A stretch of DNA of 9,912 nt from CAZSXS01 sp964611385 (lineage in GTDB: Bacteria > Bacillota > Clostridia > Lachnospirales > CAYPQA01). The notes beneath the pieces were generated by a model that saw only the letters and a program-made list of their open reading frames with translations, was not told the DNA's origin and made no database searches. A program made the position numbers and the translations under genes. The stretch covers positions 1 to 9,912 of the forward strand of contig CAZSXS010000105.1 in NCBI GenBank assembly GCA_964611385.1, in the 5' to 3' direction. This document shows positions 4,887 through 9,912 of this stretch, piece by piece; within the stretch, counting starts at the first letter, position 1; every line of letters begins with the position of its first letter.

Positions 4887-6545
4887 CTAATATCTCACTA
4901 CGACCAGTGTAAGTGGAACACCCTTTTCGGGTATTTCGGGCAGTGACAGCTTGCCCTCGTTTGCTGCGAACAGCAAGGTGAAAATTCCGAAAACCCATAG
5001 ATCCACATAAACATGCCAATCCATACTACTCTCAGAAACCTTGGAGAAATCATTTTTGTGCAGCTTCATGAATTTTTTACTCAGTATTTCCATTTGTGGT
5101 GTTATCTTTTCAAGAAGCGGCTTGAATATTTCGGTCTGCAATGTCCTAAGCTGTTCAGGGGTAAATATCACAAAGTTAGGCTTGTAGATAGCACCACTTT
5201 TTTCGATCAAAGCACTCTCAACTGCCATGGCCAGCTTTTCTTTTTCTTCGGCTGTCAATCCATCAGTCGAAAAATTCGTTTCAAGCGTCTTACAATAAAC
5301 CTTGTGTAAAAGCGCACGAGTTTCACTATTCGCCGATACAATTTCCGGATGGTACTCTGAGCTTGAGAAATGATAGGTACCAAGCCAATAATAACTACCA
5401 TATTCCTTTCCTGTTTCCCAAACATCAGAACAAATGCCGTAAAAGTCATTCCACCCAATAGGCTCAAAATGTGAAAAACCGCTTTTCACACCATCAGAAC
5501 GATCAGCTGCGGTGACACGGTATTTACCGCCGTCAGGACGTATTTCAGACTTATCACTTTTAAGCCTTAACAGTAGTTCGCTGGCATGACTACAATAACC
5601 TGTAAACAGCATGATGATCGACCAGTACAATTTATCAGCGGGAAAATCCGCACCATAGAAACCGATACTACGGATTTTATCTTCCTGCCTCCATAGTTCA
5701 GAAATAATTACGTCGATATAGTTGGTTTTTGAAGTTGTATAAATTTCAAGTCGATTGTTAAAATATTTTTGATTCAGAATCAAAAACGTTGTGTAGTAAC
5801 GCTTGCCGTTCAACGACAAAAACTCATGCTCCACAAGCCAGTCAAGGTCGTGTTCCAAGAATGGTTTGGGAATTCCGGTGACTTCGGCAAGCTCATCAAT
5901 CGTTTTACCCTCTGAATGGCAAAGCAGACACAAGTTCTGGCGTATCAGGCTGTCGCTGACTTTAGCTGTATCGGGATAAGCGGGTGCTACACCTGAATAA
6001 CCGATTGACAATTTCCCCGGGCAGTATTGTGTTGATTTTTCATCTTTCATACTCATATCCTCCCTTATTTGTTTTCGAGCGTCAAACAAGTGCCATGTGA
6101 CAGCAGATTCAGTAGTACCAAGCCGAATCGCAAGCTCACGCACAGAAAGACCGTCAAGATAATGGAGGATCATCATTTCACGTTGTAATCGGCTTAAATC
6201 AGCCAGCCCCCGCCGCATACGAGCAAGCTCGGCTTGTAAGGCTTCATTTTCGGTATAATCATTAACAAAGTCTTTACCATCCGGAAATGACTCCGACAAT
6301 TCGCTTGTGCTGTGCTTAATAAGTTTTCTTAGGCGGTTACACCATACATACCGTGCTACCTTCCAAACAAAATGCTCTGGCTTTTCGATGTGTTCGTGCC
6401 TTTCGACAGCAAGGAAAACCTGTAGAAAAACCTCCTGTGCCAAATCTTCGCCATCAGCACGATTGCCGGCTTTCTTAACAGCCCAGTTCAAAATTTTTTC
6501 GGAATAATCGTTTGTAATCTGTGCATATAGCGATTGCTTATCCAT
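4887..6545 (-). CDS. ECF-type sigma factor with long C-terminal regulatory extension
   Basis: The 552-residue product begins as an ECF sigma factor. Region 2 lies around residues 10-80 (GEDLAQEVFLQVF at 32-44 and the VARYVWCNRLRK stretch that binds the -10 element). Region 4 lies around 110-162, with the helix-turn-helix SVRELAIRLGTTESAVTWHL at 134-153. The usual ECF factor stops near residue 170. Here a winged-helix-like segment follows at about 195-255 (DELAEVTGIPKPFLEHDLDWLVEHEFL), then about 300 residues that I do not recognise, with many aromatic residues (GSYYWLGTYHF) and one short hydrophobic stretch near the end (LWVFGIFTLLFAA). The extension may sense a signal and replace an anti-sigma factor, since no anti-sigma gene is adjacent. 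AGAGGGG lies eight bases before the ATG. No clear promoter or ECF autoregulatory site was found upstream. Confidence 0.85.
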   Translation of the reverse strand: MDKQSLYAQITNDYSEKILNWAVKKAGNRADGEDLAQEVFLQVFLAVERHEHIEKPEHFVWKVARYVWCNRLRKLIKHSTSELSESFPDGKDFVNDYTENEALQAELARMRRGLADLSRLQREMMILHYLDGLSVRELAIRLGTTESAVTWHLFDARKQIREDMSMKDEKSTQYCPGKLSIGYSGVAPAYPDTAKVSDSLIRQNLCLLCHSEGKTIDELAEVTGIPKPFLEHDLDWLVEHEFLSLNGKRYYTTFLILNQKYFNNRLEIYTTSKTNYIDVIISELWRQEDKIRSIGFYGADFPADKLYWSIIMLFTGYCSHASELLLRLKSDKSEIRPDGGKYRVTAADRSDGVKSGFSHFEPIGWNDFYGICSDVWETGKEYGSYYWLGTYHFSSSEYHPEIVSANSETRALLHKVYCKTLETNFSTDGLTAEEKEKLAMAVESALIEKSGAIYKPNFVIFTPEQLRTLQTEIFKPLLEKITPQMEILSKKFMKLHKNDFSKVSESSMDWHVYVDLWVFGIFTLLFAANEGKLSLPEIPEKGVPLTLVVVRY

Positions 6546-6706
6546 TATCTCAGCCCCTCTCGTTTTTCCCTCTTAATCTTATAGTAACGGAGAATTGAAA
6601 AAACTTAGGAATTTCCGCAAAATATTTAGACAAAAAATAATGGCATATGTTTGGGTAATAATTCATTTCCTAGTTAGTCAAAAATTGCACTGTATATTTT
6701 GCCTCC

Positions 6707-6729
6707 TCGAATGGAATCATAACATTCGA
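6707..6729. repeat. 7 bp inverted repeat in the divergent intergenic region
   Basis: TCGAATG (6707-6713) and CATTCGA (6723-6729) flank a 9-base spacer. It lies between the divergently transcribed sigma-factor and DUF378 genes, where an operator would be expected. No regulator can be named. Confidence 0.35.
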
Positions 6730-6748
6730 ATTAATTTTTTATTAATTC
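6728..6748. repeat. AT-rich hairpin GAATTAAT/ATTAATTC
   Basis: GAATTAAT at 6728-6735 and ATTAATTC at 6741-6748 flank a loop of five T. It overlaps the end of the preceding inverted repeat by two bases, so the two structures are mutually exclusive. It sits in a very AT-rich stretch and may be incidental. Confidence 0.3.
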
Positions 6749-6765
6749 TTTTATTTTAAACATTT

Positions 6766-6794
6766 TTGTTTCTATCATTCCTATTTTTTATCAT
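6766..6794 (+). promoter_or_regulatory. Weak candidate promoter for the DUF378 gene
   Basis: TTGTTT (6766-6771) and TATCAT (6789-6794, five of six consensus positions) are 17 bases apart and 37 bases before the start codon. The -35 box is poor and the region is AT-rich, so chance matches are likely. The rest of 6546-6765 holds no gene that I can support. Confidence 0.3.
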
Positions 6795-6831
6795 TTTGAT
6801 GTTAACAAAAACATTTGGAAGGAGGTTCAAT

Positions 6832-7059
6832 ATGAGGACAAGACCATTAGATTGGACGGCGCTCACCCTTGTGATCATTGGTGCCGTTAACTGGGGACTT
6901 ATCGGCTTTTTCAAGTTTGACTTAGTTGCTGCTATCTTCGGCGGGCAGCTGGCTTGGATGAGCAGAATCATATATGCTTTAGTCGGGTTATGCGGATTAT
7001 ATTGCCTGAGCCTTTATGGCAGGATTGCTGATGATGAGGTAAGCACGGAAGTGCATTGA
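6832..7059 (+). CDS. DUF378 family small membrane protein
   Basis: The 75-residue product has two membrane segments, at about residues 9-27 and 44-63, and a short charged C-terminal tail (RIADDEVSTEVH). The motif GAVNWGLIGFF in the first helix is typical of the DUF378 family (YuzA-type proteins in Bacillus), whose function is not known. I chose the ATG at 6832 because GGAAGGAGG lies just upstream (five bases from GGAGG to ATG). A longer reading frame starting at 6766 exists, but it has no binding site, and its extra residues come from the AT-rich leader. It is a single-gene unit with a terminator 25 bases after the stop. Confidence 0.85.
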   Translation: MRTRPLDWTALTLVIIGAVNWGLIGFFKFDLVAAIFGGQLAWMSRIIYALVGLCGLYCLSLYGRIADDEVSTEVH

Positions 7060-7084
7060 GTAAGCTAAAGAAAACATGAAAAAA

Positions 7085-7121
7085 CCGCCTTTAAACTGAT
7101 ACAGTTTGGGGGCGGTTTTTT
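7085..7121 (+). terminator. Terminator of the DUF378 gene, also facing ung
   Basis: A 14-pair stem (7085-7098 with 7102-7115) closes on the triloop ATA and is followed by six T; six A precede it. In the plus-strand RNA all 14 positions pair, three of them as U-G wobbles. On the minus strand the same three positions become C-A mismatches, giving a weaker stem. It should therefore work best for the DUF378 transcript, and less well for the ung transcript coming from the other side. Confidence 0.9.
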
Positions 7122-7125
7122 ACCT

Positions 7126-7797
7126 TTAGATTGTTATTCTCCAATCCACTTCTTCTTGGCCTATGGATTTCAGAATCATATTCGCTTGGGAAAAATGGCG
7201 GCAGCCGAAAAACCCTCTGGAAGCCGATAGAGGGCTCGGGTGTGGAGCTTCTAGTATGTAGTGCCTTTTGTTGATCAAGCGCTTTTTATCCCGGGCATTC
7301 TTGCCCCAAAGCAAGAAGACGATCGGTTGTTCTCGGTTGCTTAAGGTCAGGATAATCCGGTCGGTAAACTCTTGCCAGCCAATGTTTGAATGTGAGTTCG
7401 CCTGTCCTGCCCGGACGGTTAGAGTCGCATTCAACAAAAGAACACCTTGCCTGGCCCATTTCTCCAAATATCCGCTGGAAGGCATTTTGATCCCCAAATC
7501 CGATTGCAGTTCCTTATAAATATTATACAAGGAGGGCGGTATCCGAACGCCTTCCCGCACGGAAAAAGCCAAGCCATGGGCTTGGTTCTCCTCGTGATAA
7601 GGATCTTGCCCCAAAATTACCACCTTGACATTCTCATAAGGCGTATATTTCAGAGCATTAAAAATTTCATCCATCTTGGGATACACTATGGTACTTTGAT
7701 ACTCATCCTTTAAAAAGGCTCTCAGTTTCAGATAGTATTCCTTTGTAAATTCATCTTGCAACAGCTCATCCCAGCTGTTCTCAAATTTTGCACTCAT
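7126..7797 (-). CDS. ung: Uracil-DNA glycosylase, family 1
   Basis: The protein removes uracil from DNA at the first step of base excision repair. All family 1 motifs are present: GQDPYH at 63-68 with catalytic D65, the uracil-stacking F78 in GLAFSV, the uracil-binding N123 in LLNATLTV, and HPSPLS at 186-191 with catalytic H186, followed by FFGCRHF. At 223 residues it has the normal length. Three ATG codons are close together (7809, 7800, 7797). I chose 7797 because GGAGG (7807-7803) is five bases upstream of it; the first ATG overlaps that site and cannot use it. The gene lies 37 bases after uvrB on the same strand with no terminator between, so the two probably form an operon. Confidence 0.97.
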   Translation of the reverse strand: MSAKFENSWDELLQDEFTKEYYLKLRAFLKDEYQSTIVYPKMDEIFNALKYTPYENVKVVILGQDPYHEENQAHGLAFSVREGVRIPPSLYNIYKELQSDLGIKMPSSGYLEKWARQGVLLLNATLTVRAGQANSHSNIGWQEFTDRIILTLSNREQPIVFLLWGKNARDKKRLINKRHYILEAPHPSPLSASRGFFGCRHFSQANMILKSIGQEEVDWRITI

Positions 7798-7834
7798 CAT
7801 TGCCTCCATTTTATTTTGTATCCATTTGTGTTCA

Positions 7835-9814
7835 TTACTTTCCTATAAATTTCTTAATTCGCACGATTTCATCTCTCAAGCTGGCAGCTCGTTCAAACTG
7901 TAAGTCAGCCGCGGCCTGCTTCATTTCCTTTTCCAGTTTTTTGATGGTGGTATTCAGTTCGTCGTTGCTCATGGATTCCGGATCCTTGTCCAGACCCAAC
8001 TTGGTTTTTTCCGAGACGGAAATAGTGGCATGAATGATATCATGCACTTTTTTGATAATGGTCTTTGGCGTGATATTGTGGGCTTGATTATATTTTTCCT
8101 GAATACTCCGGCGGCGGTTGGTCTCGGAGATGGCTCTTTGCATGGAATCTGTATAGCGGTCAGCATACATAATAACCCGGCCCTTGTCATTTCTTGCAGC
8201 ACGGCCAACGGTTTGAATCAAGCTAGTTTCCGAACGCAAAAAGCCTTCCTTATCCGCATCCAAGATGGCAACCAACGAAACCTCTGGGATATCCAAGCCT
8301 TCCCGTAGAAGGTTGATCCCCACCAGCACATCGAATACATCCAGGCGCAAGTCCCGGACGATCTCCAATCTTTCCAAGGTATTAATATCCGAATGCAGGT
8401 AGCGAACGCGTATATCATTATCCCTTAGATACTTGGTCAAGTCTTCTGCCATCTTCTTTGTCAGCGTAGTGACCAGAACCTTGCATTTTTGCTCTATGGT
8501 GGCTTTGATTTCTCCCATCAAGTCATCAATTTGCCCCCGGACAGGTCTTACGGAAATTTCCGGGTCCAAAAGGCCGGTAGGCCGGATAATCTGCTCAGCG
8601 ATGCACTGGGAATGCTCGGCTTCAAACTTTGAGGGTGTAGCGGAGACAAAGAGCATTTGATTGATTTTGCTTTCGAACTCTACAAATTTAAGGGGCCGGT
8701 TATCCATAGCGGAGGGCAGGCGAAAACCGAACTCCACCAGGGTTGTTTTCCGGGAGCGATCGCCTTCATACATGCCACGGATTTGTGGAATGGTTACATG
8801 GGACTCGTCCACAATGATGAGAAAATCATCTGGGAAGAAATCCAGTAGCGTATGAGGCGTACTACCTGGGGCACGCTGAGAAAGGTGTCTTGAATAATTT
8901 TCGATGCCAGAGCAGAAGCCGATTTCTTGCAGCATTTCCATATCATAATGGGTACGCTGCAAAAGCCTCTGAGCTTCCAAAAGCTTTTCCTGGGCTTTTA
9001 ATTCTTGGATACGTTCATCCAACTCCTGACGGATGGTTGTGACAGCAATCTCCATTTTTTCCCTTGAGGTAACATAGTGCGAAGCAGGGAAGATAGTGAC
9101 ATGCTTCCGCAGGCCCAGAATCTCACCGGTTAGGACATTGACTTCCATAATCCGTTCAATCTCGTCTCCAAAGAACTCAACCCGCAAGGCGATTTCAGAG
9201 GAATAGGCAGGAAAGATCTCCACCACGTCCCCGCGGACACGGAAGGTACCACGGGTAAAGTTAATATCATTACGGTTATATTGGATTTCCACAAGGCGGC
9301 GCAGGACATCGTCTCTATCCTTATTCATGCCCTCACGCAGGGACAGCATCATACTTTTATAATCGTCCGGGTCACCCAAGCCATAGATACAGGAAACGCT
9401 GGCGACGATAATGACATCTCTACGTTCAAAGAGGGAAGAAGTAGCGGAGTGACGCAGCTTATCGATTTCGTCATTAATGGAGGAATCCTTTTCGATATAG
9501 GTATCGGTGGAGGGGACATAAGCTTCGGGCTGGTAATAATCATAGTAGCTGACAAAGTACTCAACAGCGTTTTCAGGGAAAAACTCCTTAAACTCATTAT
9601 AGAGCTGGGCAGCCAGGGTTTTATTATGGGCGACGACCAGGGTAGGGCGATTGAGGCGCTCAATGATATTGGCCATAGTAAAGGTTTTACCGGAGCCGGT
9701 GACGCCCAGCAGCGTCTGAAACCTCTTATTCGACAAAAAGCCTTCCGCAAGAAGGCTTATGGCTTCCGGCTGGTCGCCAGTAGGTTTATACTCAGATTTT
9801 ATCTTAAAATCCAT
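7835..9814 (-). CDS. uvrB: UvrABC excinuclease subunit B
   Basis: UvrB is the damage-verifying helicase-like subunit of bacterial nucleotide excision repair; it is loaded by UvrA and recruits UvrC. The 659-residue protein is full length. Seen in order are the Walker A motif GVTGSGKT (37-44), the beta-hairpin region YYDYYQPEAYVP (90-101), the DESH Walker B motif (336-339), SATP (391-394), QTVGRAAR (534-541) and a C-terminal UVR motif (about 619-654) that contacts UvrC. I chose the ATG at 9814, with AAAGGAA six bases upstream. The frame stays open for 30 more codons, but the extra residues are atypical for UvrB and overlap a hairpin. No LexA-type box (CGAAC-N4-GTTCG) is visible in the 98 upstream bases, although uvrB is often SOS-controlled in Firmicutes. 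uvrA is not next to it here. Confidence 0.98.
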   Translation of the reverse strand: MDFKIKSEYKPTGDQPEAISLLAEGFLSNKRFQTLLGVTGSGKTFTMANIIERLNRPTLVVAHNKTLAAQLYNEFKEFFPENAVEYFVSYYDYYQPEAYVPSTDTYIEKDSSINDEIDKLRHSATSSLFERRDVIIVASVSCIYGLGDPDDYKSMMLSLREGMNKDRDDVLRRLVEIQYNRNDINFTRGTFRVRGDVVEIFPAYSSEIALRVEFFGDEIERIMEVNVLTGEILGLRKHVTIFPASHYVTSREKMEIAVTTIRQELDERIQELKAQEKLLEAQRLLQRTHYDMEMLQEIGFCSGIENYSRHLSQRAPGSTPHTLLDFFPDDFLIIVDESHVTIPQIRGMYEGDRSRKTTLVEFGFRLPSAMDNRPLKFVEFESKINQMLFVSATPSKFEAEHSQCIAEQIIRPTGLLDPEISVRPVRGQIDDLMGEIKATIEQKCKVLVTTLTKKMAEDLTKYLRDNDIRVRYLHSDINTLERLEIVRDLRLDVFDVLVGINLLREGLDIPEVSLVAILDADKEGFLRSETSLIQTVGRAARNDKGRVIMYADRYTDSMQRAISETNRRRSIQEKYNQAHNITPKTIIKKVHDIIHATISVSEKTKLGLDKDPESMSNDELNTTIKKLEKEMKQAAADLQFERAASLRDEIVRIKKFIGK

Positions 9815-9875
9815 TTTTGATTCCTTTCTAAAGAGGTAAGGATAAAAGAAAAAGAGCAAAAGCAAGATCGTGGGG

Positions 9876-9912
9876 ACAAGGAGTTGGCCAACTTGTTTGG
9901 CCAACTCCTTGT
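9876..9912. repeat. Perfect 16 bp inverted repeat at the window edge
   Basis: ACAAGGAGTTGGCCAA (9876-9891) and its exact reverse complement (9897-9912) flank the loop CTTGT. It lies about 60 bases upstream of uvrB and touches the right window edge, so it may extend further. On the minus strand it is followed by CCCCACGATC and then a T-rich stretch, not an immediate T-run. It could be an imperfect terminator of a gene lying to the right, or a leader structure of uvrB. Confidence 0.7.

Noticed and set aside
6575..6625. GGAAAT and CGTTA upstream of the sigma-factor gene as an ECF autoregulatory promoter
   Set aside because: The spacing between the two elements is about 21 bases, longer than the usual 16-17 for ECF promoters.
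6766..6831. Longer start for the DUF378 protein that would add a hydrophobic N-terminus
   Set aside because: No ribosome binding site precedes it, whereas GGAAGGAGG directly precedes the ATG at 6832, which gives the normal family length.
9281..9820. Long plus-strand open frame opposite uvrB
   Set aside because: It is antisense to a highly conserved gene and has no family resemblance. It is explained by the codon pattern of uvrB.
9815..9904. N-terminal extension of UvrB by 30 residues, with a hydrophobic stretch
   Set aside because: The extra residues are not typical of UvrB, there is no ribosome binding site before the far ATG, and the stretch overlaps a hairpin. The ATG at 9814 has a good binding site and gives the normal length.

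Overview
This 9.9 kb window looks like chromosomal DNA of an anaerobic, spore-forming Firmicute (Clostridia). The evidence is strong GGAGG-type ribosome binding sites, compact operons, T-tailed hairpin terminators, a low-to-moderate GC content by eye, and small lysine-rich proteins of a type I associate with clostridial genomes. I could not name a species. No rRNA, tRNA, CRISPR array, transposase or phage gene is visible.

Left part, 1-1462 (+ strand). The first 460 bases hold no recognisable gene. They contain a long imperfect palindrome (289-402) and a second near-perfect hairpin (408-449) that ends just before a ribosome binding site. Three genes follow: a 43-residue protein, a 50-residue protein (ending in the start of the next gene), and a stand-alone HD-domain phosphohydrolase that resembles the HD part of CCA-adding enzymes. 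A T-tailed terminator closes the group.

Centre left, 1463-4848 (+ strand). A clear extended -10 promoter begins immediately after that terminator. It drives a PfkB-family sugar kinase and a class II ketose-bisphosphate aldolase of the GatY/KbaY type. Together they would phosphorylate a sugar (or sugar phosphate) and split the product into a triose phosphate and an aldehyde; the real substrate is not evident. A second promoter drives a 394-residue protein related to the coenzyme F420-0:glutamate ligase CofE. It ends at a large perfect hairpin (25 bp arms, 26 with one further T-A pair) that also faces the convergent sigma-factor gene.

Centre right, 4887-7121. A 552-residue minus-strand gene joins an ECF-type sigma factor (about 165 residues) to a winged-helix-like segment and a long uncharacterised C-terminal region. 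Divergent from it is a 75-residue two-helix membrane protein of the DUF378 family, followed by a terminator.

Right part, 7126-9912 (- strand). uvrB and ung form a probable two-gene DNA repair operon, giving excision nuclease subunit B and uracil-DNA glycosylase. The last 37 bases are a perfect 16 bp inverted repeat with a 5-base loop.

Most of this is ordinary genome content. The items most worth a second look are the long palindrome and hairpin before the small-gene cluster, the sigma factor with a large fused regulatory region, the CofE-like protein of unknown role, and the kinase-aldolase pair of unknown substrate.
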